A stretch of 64,000 nt of DNA from Afifella marina DSM 2698 (GTDB lineage Bacteria; Pseudomonadota; Alphaproteobacteria; Rhizobiales; Afifellaceae): NCBI RefSeq assembly GCF_900102695.1, contig NZ_FMVW01000009.1, forward strand, positions 120,351 through 184,350, written 5' to 3'. Below are positions 52,007-60,676 of the stretch, in pieces. The notes under the pieces are model-generated. The model worked only from the letters and a program-made list of their open reading frames with translations. It was not told the DNA's origin and did not search any database. Position 1 is the stretch's first letter; each line of letters begins with the position of its first letter. Both the position numbers and the translations under genes were made by a program.

Positions 52007-52100
52007 GAAGACGATTTGAAAGGCGGGCGCCGGTTCTGCCGCCGGCTGCCCGCTCGTCAGACGCCCCGTACGAGCGGGGCGCGCCCTCAACCTCGTCGAT

Positions 52101-52940
52101 TCAGTGCGACATCAAGATCGGAACCGTCATCTGGTCGATGATCGACTGGGTGGCGCCGCCGAAGACCGTCTCGCGCAGGCGCGAATGGCCATAGCAGCCC
52201 ATGACGATCAGATCCGCGCCGAGGTCGGAGGCGCGGTTCAGGATTTCTCCGCCGACCGAGGTGCGGTCCGGCCGAGAGGTCATGTTTTCCACGTCGAGCC
52301 CATGGCGCGAAAGCGTGCGTGCGAGTGCGTCGCCCGGCACCAATCCCTTGCCCGGCTCATTGTGGCCGGCCTCGACACAGAGAATGTAGACCTTGGCACC
52401 CTTCTGGATGAGCGGAAGAGCGTCGAAAGCCGCACGGGCCGCCTCGCGACTGCCGTTCCAGGCGATGAGGACGGTATGCCCGACATCGGTGTAGTCGCCC
52501 GAGGTGGGGACCACCAGGACGGGCCGGCCGGCCCCGAGCACCAGATCCTCCGGACGATAGTAGGAGGGGAGCTCTTCGGCCGCCTGCGCCGTCACCACGA
52601 GATCTGCATTGCGGCAGGTGCGGCAGGCGAGCTGGGTGGCGTTGACGTCGCGCGCATCGAGCTGAAGCCAGGAATTGGAGATCGTTTCCGTCGCGGCTGC
52701 GCGATTGAAGGCCGCTCCGACCTCTTCGGCCAGCTGATTGTCGCGCTCCATCTGCATCGACAACCATTCCCCGCCGAGCGGGTCTACGACGTCCGGCGGA
52801 ATCCGCGGGATCAAGTGCAGGCCGACGATGTGAGCAGAATGATCGCGCGCAATCGGCACCGCGACGTTCATGAGGCGCGGGATGACATCCACCGTCGGAA
52901 GGTGGATCATAATCGTTCCGAGAGGATAACGGCTGCTCAC
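52101..52940 (-). CDS. Universal stress protein with two USP-type domains
   Basis: This 279-residue protein has two USP folds. The C-terminal half ends with the ATP-binding pattern MGCYGHSRLRETVFGG followed by the short T-S segment; the first half is more degenerate. USP homologues of this size act under anaerobiosis and stress. The GTG start at 52940 is preceded by AAAGGAAAGAGCC. An FNR-type promoter with a perfect -10 lies upstream, so it belongs to the low-oxygen regulon of this block. Confidence 0.88.
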   Translation of the reverse strand: MSSRYPLGTIMIHLPTVDVIPRLMNVAVPIARDHSAHIVGLHLIPRIPPDVVDPLGGEWLSMQMERDNQLAEEVGAAFNRAAATETISNSWLQLDARDVNATQLACRTCRNADLVVTAQAAEELPSYYRPEDLVLGAGRPVLVVPTSGDYTDVGHTVLIAWNGSREAARAAFDALPLIQKGAKVYILCVEAGHNEPGKGLVPGDALARTLSRHGLDVENMTSRPDRTSVGGEILNRASDLGADLIVMGCYGHSRLRETVFGGATQSIIDQMTVPILMSH

Positions 52941-52995
52941 GGCTCTTTCCTTTCAAACGCGTGGAGGAAGGCGGGCAGGGTTTAACCAACAGTCC

Positions 52996-53038
52996 ATTAT
53001 AGAACCTAGCGCCGAATTGCCGCGTTGATCAGGATCAA
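52996..53038 (-). promoter_or_regulatory. Class II FNR/FixK promoter of the universal stress gene
   Basis: TTGATCAGGATCAA at 53025-53038 is a perfect FNR/FixK palindrome. Read on the minus strand, TATAAT at 53001-52996 gives a predicted start near 52990, and the box centre is then 41.5 bases upstream, the classical activation position. The fnr-like gene begins 43 bases away on the other side. Confidence 0.85.
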
Positions 53039-53080
53039 GCCCCCCTGGAATTGACGCGTTTTCATCGCTAAGACTGCGGT

Positions 53081-53818
53081 ATGATGAAGCTGGTGCCAAT
53101 CGCCCCCCTTGATACGGATCCCGTGCCCGATCTTTGTCGGGCATGCAAGGCTCGAAACCGGGGGATCTGCGGCGCGCTCAACGCATCGCAGCTTTCGGAG
53201 TTGACCCGCCGCGCCCACCGGCAGGTGGTCGAGCCGGGCAAGACCCTGCTTGATGCCGAGCAGCCGACATCCAACTATTCCAATGTGCTCGCGGGCGTCG
53301 TGAAACTGTCGAAGATGCTGCCGGACGGACGCCAGCAGATCGTCGGTCTCCAGTTTGCGCCGGATTTCGTCGGTCGCCCGTTCTCGCCGGAGAGTTCGCT
53401 CAAGGCCGAAGCGGTGACGAGCACGGTTCTGTGCACCTTCCCGCGACAGCTTCTGGAGCGGATGATCAGCGAATCGCCGGAGCTGGAGCACAAGCTCTAT
53501 CTTCAGGCGCTTGACGAGCTCGATGATGCGCGCGATCTCCTCCTGACGCTCGGCCGCAAGACGGCCCGTGAGCGGGTCGCAACGTTCCTTTTGATGATTG
53601 CGCGCCATTCTCCGCACGCCGATGGCAACGACGAGGGTGGCACGGGTTTCGAACTGCCGCTGACGCGCGCCGAAATCGCCGACTTCCTCGGGCTCACCAT
53701 CGAAACCGTGAGCCGACAATTGACCAAGTTGAAGGGTTCCGACGTTATCCGCGTGGAGCAGAATCGGCGCATTCGTGTGCCGGATATGGAGCTCCTGGAA
53801 GCCGAAACGGGCGACTGA
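53081..53818 (+). CDS. fnrL: FNR-type oxygen-sensing transcription regulator
   Basis: This 245-residue Crp/Fnr protein carries the O2-labile 4Fe-4S cluster cysteines: Cys19, Cys22, Cys30 in DLCRACKARNRGIC, plus Cys118. The C-terminal helix ETVSRQLTKLK contains E-x-x-S-R, the half-site reader for TTGAT. It therefore activates genes with TTGAT-N4-ATCAA under low oxygen. Three such boxes occur in this block, one between itself and the stress gene. The symbol follows usage for Cys-cluster FNR proteins of alphaproteobacteria; FnrN is another name. Confidence 0.9.
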   Translation: MMKLVPIAPLDTDPVPDLCRACKARNRGICGALNASQLSELTRRAHRQVVEPGKTLLDAEQPTSNYSNVLAGVVKLSKMLPDGRQQIVGLQFAPDFVGRPFSPESSLKAEAVTSTVLCTFPRQLLERMISESPELEHKLYLQALDELDDARDLLLTLGRKTARERVATFLLMIARHSPHADGNDEGGTGFELPLTRAEIADFLGLTIETVSRQLTKLKGSDVIRVEQNRRIRVPDMELLEAETGD

Positions 53819-53931
53819 GGTCAGGTTTTTCAGCCCGCTGAGGGTTAAGACATCGCGCGGGCGCGCTTCAAGAAAGCGTCCGCCAGAGGCCTTCCATGCC
53901 TCGCCTTCCTACGTACGGGATGAATAGCCTT

Positions 53932-54588
53932 TCAGCCGGCCTGTGCCTGCCGGCCGTCCTTGCGGATGGAATGTCTTCCCACAATCCGAACCTCGCTTGC
54001 CAATAGGATGGCGAGAGGCTGACTGTCGCAGCGCATGCGGTGGCGCAGGAGTGCGGCTGCGAGATCCCCCCGTGCCGATGGCGAGAAGCAGGAGCGGGCC
54101 ATGGGGAAAACCACCGTCTCCTCCCAGGCGATGTGCCGGCGCTGGGATTCGAAGAAAGCCCGCAAAAGATAACCGAGAGCCTCGGCTTCGCGGTAGCCGC
54201 CTTCCTCGTCATGGGCCTCGAGGGCGTCGGCAAGCTCCAGTGCGGCCTGTTCGTCGGCGTCATGTTCGGAGCGGGCGAGGGCGATCGCCTCGCGGATGCC
54301 GCGATCGGCGCGGCAGGGCGCGGCGAGAGCCGGAAACAGGATGTCGTTTTCCAGTCGGATATGGGCGGGGAAGTAGAAGCGCAGCGTCAAAGCTGCAGCG
54401 CGCGCCGTCTCCCGAATGACGTCTCTGGGGAGGGCATCGGCAATCGCTTCCAGAAGATCGCACAGACGCTCCTGCAGGGCATGCTCGTAAGCGATCAGCT
54501 GGAAGGGGTCTTCCCGAATCATTTCTGCCGTGGGCGCGTCCGCCGCGCAGGCGAGCAGCGCCTCAAGATGGCGTCTCTCCGGCCGCAT
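53932..54588 (-). CDS. Hemerythrin-domain protein
   Basis: This 218-residue helical protein holds the HHE-type metal pattern: His36, His76 with Glu80, His109 with Glu113, and His152 with Glu156, consistent with a non-haem di-iron site. Such proteins bind O2 or repair/sense NO-damaged centres (RIC-like). It shares an intergenic region and an FNR box with ccoN, so it may act with the cbb3 oxidase under low oxygen. No Cys-rich DUF542 N-terminus of RIC is present. Confidence 0.85.
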   Translation of the reverse strand: MRPERRHLEALLACAADAPTAEMIREDPFQLIAYEHALQERLCDLLEAIADALPRDVIRETARAAALTLRFYFPAHIRLENDILFPALAAPCRADRGIREAIALARSEHDADEQAALELADALEAHDEEGGYREAEALGYLLRAFFESQRRHIAWEETVVFPMARSCFSPSARGDLAAALLRHRMRCDSQPLAILLASEVRIVGRHSIRKDGRQAQAG

Positions 54589-54655
54589 CTTGGGAAATCC
54601 TTCCCAATAGTTCCCCTTGATTTACTAAGTGTGCCGGAACTCCCCCCTTTCCAAC

Positions 54656-54669
54656 TTGATCTGAATCAA
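54656..54669. promoter_or_regulatory. FNR/FixK box between hemerythrin gene and ccoN
   Basis: TTGATCTGAATCAA is a perfect TTGAT-N4-ATCAA palindrome, 88 bases before the ccoN ATG. A -10-like TAGCTACT lies around 54693-54700 at the right distance for class II activation of ccoNOQP. Confidence 0.85.
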
Positions 54670-54757
54670 GGATGGGTTTCCCCTAAAGTCGATAGCTACT
54701 TTGGAAGCCTTCTAGCGCGTCGCTTGGGCGCACTTGGCAAGTTTATAGGAGATGGCC

Positions 54758-56365
54758 ATGGGGATGGCACAAGCCGGCATCCTGTTCCTGATCGCGCTGG
54801 TTGCCGTCATAGCCTCTGTGAAGGCTCATGACATGCAGTTCGCGGTCCATATGGGGCTGGTTGCCTTGATCGCGCTCGGCGCCGCCGTCTGGCGGCTGCG
54901 CACCATGGATGTCTCGGGCAAACGCGTTCCGGTTCGCGATCGTCCCGACGGCTACATGGACGAGGTGATTCGCTACGGCGCCGTGGCCACAGTCGGCTGG
55001 GGCGTCGTCGGCTTCCTGGTCGGCGTTTTCATCGCGTTCCAGCTCGCCTTTCCCCATCTTAATCTCGAGCCTTATTTCAATTTCGCGCGTCTGCGCCCGC
55101 TCCACACCTCGGCGGTGGTTTTCGCTTTTGGCGGCAACGCGCTCATCTGCACCTCGTTTTATGTGGTGCAGCGGACGACCGGTGCCCGCCTCTTCGGCGG
55201 TGGCCTGCCGTGGTTCGTCTTCTGGGGCTATCAGCTTTTCATCGTGCTTGCTGCCACCGGCTATCTCCTCGGTGTCACGCAGTCGAGGGAATATGCCGAG
55301 CCGGAATGGTACATCGATCTTTGGCTGACGATCGTCTGGGTCGCCTATCTCGTCGTCTTCCTCGGCACCATCGCCAAGCGCAAAGAACCGCACATCTATG
55401 TGGCGAACTGGTTCTATCTGGCGTTCATCGTCACGATCGCGATGCTGCACGTCATCAACAACCTCGCCGTGCCGGTCTCCTTCCTCGGTTCGAAGAGCTA
55501 CTCGGCCTTCTCCGGCGTCCAGGATGCCCTCACTCAGTGGTGGTACGGGCATAACGCCGTTGGCTTCTTCCTCACCGCCGGCTTCCTCGGGATGATGTAT
55601 TACTTCATTCCGAAGCAGGCGGAGCGGCCGGTCTATTCCTACCGGCTTTCCATCGTGCATTTCTGGTCGCTGATCTTCCTCTACATCTGGGCCGGCCCGC
55701 ACCATCTGCACTACACGGCGCTGCCCGACTGGGCGCAGACGCTCGGCATGGTGTTCTCGGTGATGCTGTGGATGCCGTCATGGGGCGGCATGATCAACGG
55801 CCTGATGACGCTCTCGGGTGCATGGGACAAGCTCCGGACCGATCCGGTCATCCGCATGATGGTGATCGCCGTCGCCTTTTACGGCATGTCGACCTTCGAG
55901 GGCCCGATGATGTCCATCAAGGCGGTCAACTCGCTGTCGCACTACACCGACTGGACCATCGGCCACGTGCATTCCGGTGCGCTCGGCTGGGTTGGCATGA
56001 TCTCCTTCGGCGCGATCTACTTCCTGGTGCCGAAGCTCTGGTTCCGCCCGCGGCTCTACTCGGTGCGGCTCGTGTCCTGGCACTTCTGGCTCGCCACGAT
56101 CGGCATCGTTCTCTACGCCGCCTCCATGTGGGTGTCGGGCATCATGCAGGGGCTGATGTGGCGTGAGTACAACCAGGAAGGCTTCCTCGTTTACTCCTTC
56201 GTGGAAACCGTTGCGGCCATGCATCCCTACTACATCATCCGCGCTCTCGGCGGCACGCTCTACCTCGCCGGCGGGCTGATCATGGCGTTCAACATCTACA
56301 AGACGATCCGCGGTGATCTCCGTCAGGAGACCCCGATCGGCGCTGCCGTAGAACCGGCCGAGTGA
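54758..56365 (+). CDS. ccoN: cbb3-type cytochrome c oxidase subunit I CcoN (FixN)
   Basis: CcoN is the catalytic haem-copper subunit of the high-affinity cbb3 oxidase. The ~535-residue protein has the haem and CuB His ligands ([51 protein letters not shown]) and 12-14 membrane segments. I use ATG 54758, six bases after AGGAG, instead of ATG 54752, which abuts it. It is the first gene of ccoNOQP, driven by the FNR box upstream. Confidence 0.97.
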   Translation: MGMAQAGILFLIALVAVIASVKAHDMQFAVHMGLVALIALGAAVWRLRTMDVSGKRVPVRDRPDGYMDEVIRYGAVATVGWGVVGFLVGVFIAFQLAFPHLNLEPYFNFARLRPLHTSAVVFAFGGNALICTSFYVVQRTTGARLFGGGLPWFVFWGYQLFIVLAATGYLLGVTQSREYAEPEWYIDLWLTIVWVAYLVVFLGTIAKRKEPHIYVANWFYLAFIVTIAMLHVINNLAVPVSFLGSKSYSAFSGVQDALTQWWYGHNAVGFFLTAGFLGMMYYFIPKQAERPVYSYRLSIVHFWSLIFLYIWAGPHHLHYTALPDWAQTLGMVFSVMLWMPSWGGMINGLMTLSGAWDKLRTDPVIRMMVIAVAFYGMSTFEGPMMSIKAVNSLSHYTDWTIGHVHSGALGWVGMISFGAIYFLVPKLWFRPRLYSVRLVSWHFWLATIGIVLYAASMWVSGIMQGLMWREYNQEGFLVYSFVETVAAMHPYYIIRALGGTLYLAGGLIMAFNIYKTIRGDLRQETPIGAAVEPAE

Positions 56366-56378
56366 TAGGAGACACAAC

Positions 56379-57134
56379 GTGCTCGACCCGTTTACGAAAT
56401 TCATCCTGCGCAACCATGACAGGGTGGAACGGAACATCACCGTTCTGTTCGTGCTCTCCTTCCTCGTCGTCTCGATCGGCGGTCTCGTCGAAATCGTGCC
56501 TCTGTTTTACGTGCAGAACACGATCGAGAAGGTCGAAGGTATGCGGCCCTATACGCCGCTGGAGCTTGCCGGCCGCAACATCTACATCCGCGAGGGGTGC
56601 TATCTGTGCCACTCACAGATGATCCGTCCGATGCGCGACGAAGTTGAGCGTTACGGCCATTATTCGCTCGCCGCGGAATCCATGTACGATCATCCCTTCC
56701 AATGGGGCTCGAAGCGGACAGGACCGGACCTGGCGCGTGTCGGCGGGCGCTATTCCGATGCGTGGCATGTGGAGCATCTGACCGATCCGCGCTCCGTCGT
56801 GCCGGAATCGATCATGCCGCCCTATGGCTTCCTCGCGAAGACGCCGCTCAAGGCCGACGACATCGCCGAGCACCTCAAGGTGAACGCCATTGTCGGCGTG
56901 CCCTATTCCGAGGAGATGGTCGCCAATGCGCAGGCGGATCTGCGGGCGCAGGTCGATCCCGACGGCGATCCGAGCGGATTGGAAGAGCGCTACCCGAAGG
57001 TGAAGGTGCGAGACTTCGACGGCAATCCGTCAGAGATCACGGAGATGGACGCTTTGGTGGCCTATCTTCAAATGCTCGGCACGCTGGTGGATTTCACCAC
57101 TTACGAGCCGCTCACCGAAGACAATCTCAGGTGA
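56379..57134 (+). CDS. ccoO: cbb3 oxidase mono-haem subunit CcoO (FixO)
   Basis: This 251-residue membrane-anchored cytochrome c has one TM helix (~20-42), the haem c motif CYLCH at residues 74-78 ([15 protein letters not shown]) and the axial Met in the C-terminal half. It passes electrons from CcoP to the CcoN active site. The start is GTG with ATAGGAG upstream, 13 bases after ccoN. Confidence 0.96.
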   Translation: MLDPFTKFILRNHDRVERNITVLFVLSFLVVSIGGLVEIVPLFYVQNTIEKVEGMRPYTPLELAGRNIYIREGCYLCHSQMIRPMRDEVERYGHYSLAAESMYDHPFQWGSKRTGPDLARVGGRYSDAWHVEHLTDPRSVVPESIMPPYGFLAKTPLKADDIAEHLKVNAIVGVPYSEEMVANAQADLRAQVDPDGDPSGLEERYPKVKVRDFDGNPSEITEMDALVAYLQMLGTLVDFTTYEPLTEDNLR

Positions 57135-57138
57135 GGTT

Positions 57139-57345
57139 ATGAGCACCTACGATACCTTGCGCCACTTCGCGGACAAATGGGGGCTTCTGTTCATGCTCCT
57201 GGTCTTCGTCGCGGCTGTGCTGTGGGTCTATCGTCCGGGCGCGCGTGCATCTTACCGCGCCCAAGGGGATATTCCCTTCAAACATGACGAGCGGCCGGCT
57301 CAAGAGCAGCCACCGCGTGACCAGACTCCTGGACGTGGAGAGTAA
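57139..57345 (+). CDS. ccoQ: cbb3 oxidase small subunit CcoQ (FixQ)
   Basis: This 68-residue protein has one membrane helix (WGLLFMLLVFVAAVLWVYRPG) and a charged cytoplasmic tail, the normal size and shape of CcoQ, which stabilises the oxidase complex. It starts four bases after the ccoO stop and is followed closely by ccoP. Confidence 0.95.
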   Translation: MSTYDTLRHFADKWGLLFMLLVFVAAVLWVYRPGARASYRAQGDIPFKHDERPAQEQPPRDQTPGRGE

Positions 57346-57348
57346 TTG

Positions 57349-58281
57349 ATGGCCACCAATAAAGATGGCGCTTCGAACGAGCCGCGAGGCCATGGCGTCG
57401 AGATCGACAAGGTCACCGGGACGGAAACGACCGGTCATGAATGGGACGGGATCAGGGAACTCAACAATCCTTTGCCACAGTGGTGGCTCTACATCTTCTA
57501 CGGCTGCACGATCTTCGCCCTCGTCTATGTCGTGCTCTATCCGGCGATCCCTCTGATCAAAACCGGCACCGACGGCCTTCTCGGCTGGCATTCCCGCTCA
57601 GCGGTCGCGCGTGAGCTGACCGCTGTTGAGCAAAGCCGCCAGGCGGTGATGAACCAGATCCGCGACACGCCTCTGGAAGAGATCCGCACGAACAACGAGC
57701 TGATGCAGGTCGCCTTCCGAGGCGGTGAATCGGCGTTCAAGGTCAATTGCGTCCAGTGCCACGGTTCCGGTGCCGAAGGCGGCTATGGCTATCCGAACCT
57801 CAACGACGACGCCTGGATCTGGGGCGGAACGTTGGAGGATATCCACACGACGCTTCAGCACGGTGTGCGCTACGAGCAGGACGATGAGACGCGGATCTCC
57901 GAGATGCCGGCCTTCGGGCGGGACGGGCTCCTCGATTCAAGCCAGATCGAACAGGTCGCCAATTATGTCCGCTCGCTGTCCGGCCTCGAACACGACGATG
58001 CTCTCGCCACGGAGGGCGCGCAGATATTCGCCGACAATTGCGCCGTGTGCCACGGTGAAAACGGGCAGGGCCAATACATGCTGGGAGCGCCGGCGCTCAA
58101 CGATCAGGTGTGGCTCTACAGTCCGGATCTCGAGCAGATCGAATCGCAGGTGAACAATCCCAAGCACGGTGTCATGCCGGCCTGGTCCGGGCGCCTCGAT
58201 GAAGTGACCATCAAGCAGCTGGCACTTTATGTGTGGTCGCTGGGCGGCGGTCAGAACGCGGAAGCGACCGCCTCGAACTAA
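57349..58281 (+). CDS. ccoP: cbb3 oxidase di-haem subunit CcoP (FixP)
   Basis: This 310-residue protein has an N-terminal soluble arm with HEWDGIRELNNPLPQWW, a TM helix (~48-68) and two cytochrome c domains with CVQCH (134-138) and CAVCH (231-235). It accepts electrons from soluble cytochrome c. ATG 57349 is used, with GGAG eight bases upstream; a TTG one codon earlier is unlikely. A terminator follows its stop. Confidence 0.96.
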   Translation: MATNKDGASNEPRGHGVEIDKVTGTETTGHEWDGIRELNNPLPQWWLYIFYGCTIFALVYVVLYPAIPLIKTGTDGLLGWHSRSAVARELTAVEQSRQAVMNQIRDTPLEEIRTNNELMQVAFRGGESAFKVNCVQCHGSGAEGGYGYPNLNDDAWIWGGTLEDIHTTLQHGVRYEQDDETRISEMPAFGRDGLLDSSQIEQVANYVRSLSGLEHDDALATEGAQIFADNCAVCHGENGQGQYMLGAPALNDQVWLYSPDLEQIESQVNNPKHGVMPAWSGRLDEVTIKQLALYVWSLGGGQNAEATASN

Positions 58282-58308
58282 GTGGCGCCTTTACGATTTG
58301 AAGTGTTT

Positions 58309-58339
58309 GAAACGGGCGGCTGAGGCTGCCCGTTTCTTT
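58309..58339 (+). terminator. Intrinsic terminator of ccoNOQP
   Basis: A 9-bp perfect stem GAAACGGGC/GCCCGTTTC with a 10-base apical part is followed by TTTATAT. It lies 27 bases after ccoP and separates the oxidase operon from the ccoGHIS operon. Confidence 0.85.
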
Positions 58340-58561
58340 ATATCCCGTTTCCCTGATATGATCGTTCCAACGGGACGGTTTGCCGGTCTATTCGTCGTCG
58401 ACGAAGGCGCGACTTTCTGGCATCCAGGTCTTGTCGTAATCACGATCTGCTGGGTTGAACCGGCCGGAACGTGCGCATGGCTGTATTGTCTGGCGCTTTG
58501 GCGTCTCAGCCTTTTATTGTCGCATGCGGCGAATGCGCTCAGTCCGAGCCGGAAACCTGGA

Positions 58562-58575
58562 TTGACTTGGGTCAA
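58562..58575 (+). promoter_or_regulatory. FNR/FixK-type box upstream of ccoG
   Basis: TTGACTTGGGTCAA is a symmetric variant of the anaerobox (TTGAC-N4-GTCAA). It ends 62 bases before the ccoG ATG, and a class II start would fall near 58610. Confidence 0.75.
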
Positions 58576-58637
58576 ACGGATTAGACCGTTTCCAAGCTAT
58601 CCACGGCGCATGCTGTCGCGGCAGCAATGGAATCTAA

Positions 58638-60170
58638 ATGGCCAAGATGAATCAGGACACCTACGCGGGGGGCGGGGTTGTCGACCAGGTCGAGGCCGAT
58701 CCGGTCAATAGCCGCAATGAACGGTCGCTTTACGCGGCGCGTCTCAAGATTTTTCCTCAAAGGGTCTCCGGTGCTTTCCGGCGGCTGAAATGGCTGATCA
58801 TGCTCGTTACCCTGGGCATTTACTGGGTGACGCCATGGATCCGCTGGGACCGGGGGCCGAACGCGCCCGATCAGGCGGTGCTCGTCGACCTCGCCAGTCG
58901 CCGCTTCTACTTCTTCTCGATCGAGATATGGCCGCAGGAATTCTATTATGTGGCCGGCCTGCTCATCATGGCGGGCCTCGGCCTCTTTCTGATCACATCG
59001 GTCGTGGGACGTGCCTGGTGTGGCTACACCTGTCCGCAAACGGTGTGGACCGACCTCTATATGGCGGTCGAACGGCGGATCATCGGCGATCGAAACGCCC
59101 AGATGCGCCTCGACAAGGCGCCCTGGGGCTTCGCCAAGATCCGCAAGATCGCCACCGTGCATGCGATCTGGCTCCTCATCGCGATCGCGACCGGTGGCGC
59201 CTGGGTGTTCTATTTCGCCGACGCTCCGGGGCTCGCCGTCGATCTCGTGACGCTGAAGGCGCCTCCCGCCGCCTATGTGACGATCGCCGTGCTGACCTTC
59301 ACGACCTATGTCTTCGCCGGCTTCATGCGCGAGCAGGTGTGCACCTATATGTGCCCGTGGCCGCGCATTCAGGGCGCCATGCTCGATGAAGATTCACTCA
59401 TCGTCACCTACAACGACTGGCGTGGCGAGCCGCGCTCGCGCCACCGCAAAAAGAGCGAGCAGCAGGGGCTCGATACCGGCGATTGCGTGGATTGCAACGC
59501 CTGCGTCGCGGTCTGTCCTATGGGCATCGACATTCGCGACGGTCAGCAGCTGGAATGCATCACGTGTGCTTTGTGCATCGATGCCTGCAACAACATCATG
59601 GACAAGGTGAACCAGCCGCGCGGGCTGATTTCCTATTCGACGCTGCAGGATTATCAGGTCCATGCCTCCACCGCGGCGAGCAAGGGCCGCGAAGTGGCGA
59701 AGCAAGAGCAGCGCCGCTTCTCCGTGTCCCACATCGTGCGTCCGCGCACGGTCATCTACTTCACGTTATGGGCGCTCATCGGCGTTGCCATGCTCGTGAC
59801 GCTCGCCATGCGCGACCGTCTCGGCATCAACGTCCTGCACGAGCGCAATCCGCTCTTCGTGACGCTGTCCGACGGTTCGGTGCGCAACACCTACACGGTG
59901 AAGCTCCTCAACATGCTGCCGGAGCTCAAGACGTTCTCGGTAACGCTCGATGGGCTGCCCGGGGCGGAAATGTGGTATGCCGGTGCCGAAGAGGAAAAGA
60001 GCCGGAACCTGATCGTCGAGGTGCAGCCGGATCGCGTGCGCGACCTCAGGGTGTTCGTGGTGATGCCGGAAGGGGCCCGCGCGTCTCAGGATTTCGATTT
60101 TGTTGTCACCGATCCCGAGACGGGTCAGACTTCTTCGGCTGATGCGCAATTCCACGGGCCGACGCGATGA
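58638..60170 (+). CDS. ccoG: cbb3 oxidase assembly polyferredoxin CcoG (FixG)
   Basis: CcoG is a membrane Fe-S protein that reduces Cu(II) during cbb3 assembly. The 510-residue product has five or six membrane segments and cluster motifs CVDCNACVAVCPMGI and CITCALCIDACN near residues ~285-320, along with GRAWCGYTCPQTVW and MCPWPRIQ earlier. The C-terminal periplasmic domain is of the IG-like type. It heads the ccoGHIS operon under the FNR-type box. Confidence 0.96.
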   Translation: MAKMNQDTYAGGGVVDQVEADPVNSRNERSLYAARLKIFPQRVSGAFRRLKWLIMLVTLGIYWVTPWIRWDRGPNAPDQAVLVDLASRRFYFFSIEIWPQEFYYVAGLLIMAGLGLFLITSVVGRAWCGYTCPQTVWTDLYMAVERRIIGDRNAQMRLDKAPWGFAKIRKIATVHAIWLLIAIATGGAWVFYFADAPGLAVDLVTLKAPPAAYVTIAVLTFTTYVFAGFMREQVCTYMCPWPRIQGAMLDEDSLIVTYNDWRGEPRSRHRKKSEQQGLDTGDCVDCNACVAVCPMGIDIRDGQQLECITCALCIDACNNIMDKVNQPRGLISYSTLQDYQVHASTAASKGREVAKQEQRRFSVSHIVRPRTVIYFTLWALIGVAMLVTLAMRDRLGINVLHERNPLFVTLSDGSVRNTYTVKLLNMLPELKTFSVTLDGLPGAEMWYAGAEEEKSRNLIVEVQPDRVRDLRVFVVMPEGARASQDFDFVVTDPETGQTSSADAQFHGPTR

Positions 60171-60676
60171 AACGGGTGATGAGCGCTTTCTGGCCGAATG
60201 AGGATAATCCCCTCAACGGCTGGCATTTTTTCGGGATCATCTCGCTGTTCTTCGTCACCATCATCATCGTGAATTTCACGATGGCCTTCTTCGCGACGTC
60301 GACCTTCCCGGGGCTCGTCGTCGAGAATTCCTACGTCGCGAGCCAGAACTACAACAAATGGCTGGAGGCGAGCCGGGCGCAGGACGCCCGCGGCTGGGAT
60401 GCAAAGTTCGATACGAGCGACGGTATCTTGACCGTCGATCTGCGCGACAAGAGCGGGGCACCGATTTCGGGTCTCAATGTCTCCGCCATCATCGGGCGCG
60501 CTTCGGACTGGAACGAGGATCGTCTCGTGATGTTGCAGCAGGTCACTGACGGCTACCGCGCCGACGAGCCCTTGGGGCCGGGTCGCTGGATGGTGGAGCT
60601 CAAGGTCCGCTCCGGCGAGGATCTGGTCTTCCGCACGACCGAGCCGGTGATGGTCAATAGCGGTCCAGCCTCATGA
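60167..60676 (+). CDS. ccoH: cbb3 oxidase assembly protein CcoH (FixH)
   Basis: This 169-residue single-TM protein (TM at ~20-42, FFGIISLFFVTIIIVNFTMA) with a periplasmic domain belongs to the FixH family that stabilises cbb3 complex assembly. The start overlaps the ccoG stop by four bases and its stop overlaps ccoI by four bases. Confidence 0.93.
   Translation: MKRVMSAFWPNEDNPLNGWHFFGIISLFFVTIIIVNFTMAFFATSTFPGLVVENSYVASQNYNKWLEASRAQDARGWDAKFDTSDGILTVDLRDKSGAPISGLNVSAIIGRASDWNEDRLVMLQQVTDGYRADEPLGPGRWMVELKVRSGEDLVFRTTEPVMVNSGPAS

Larger units (their letters stand above)
58282..58637. other. 356-bp intergenic region between ccoP and ccoG
   Basis: This stretch holds the ccoNOQP terminator at its start and the FNR-type box for ccoG at 58562-58575. 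No other gene is visible; open frames here show no coding signal and no start with a ribosome-binding site. Confidence 0.6.

Noticed and set aside
54617..54628. TTGATTTACTAA resembling an FNR half-site pair near ccoN
   Set aside because: Only one half matches TTGAT; the second half lacks ATCAA, and a perfect box lies 40 bp further on.
58466..58490. GGAAC element in the ccoP-ccoG gap as an EcfG promoter
   Set aside because: The base run at the required 16-17 spacing reads TGTC, not CGTT.
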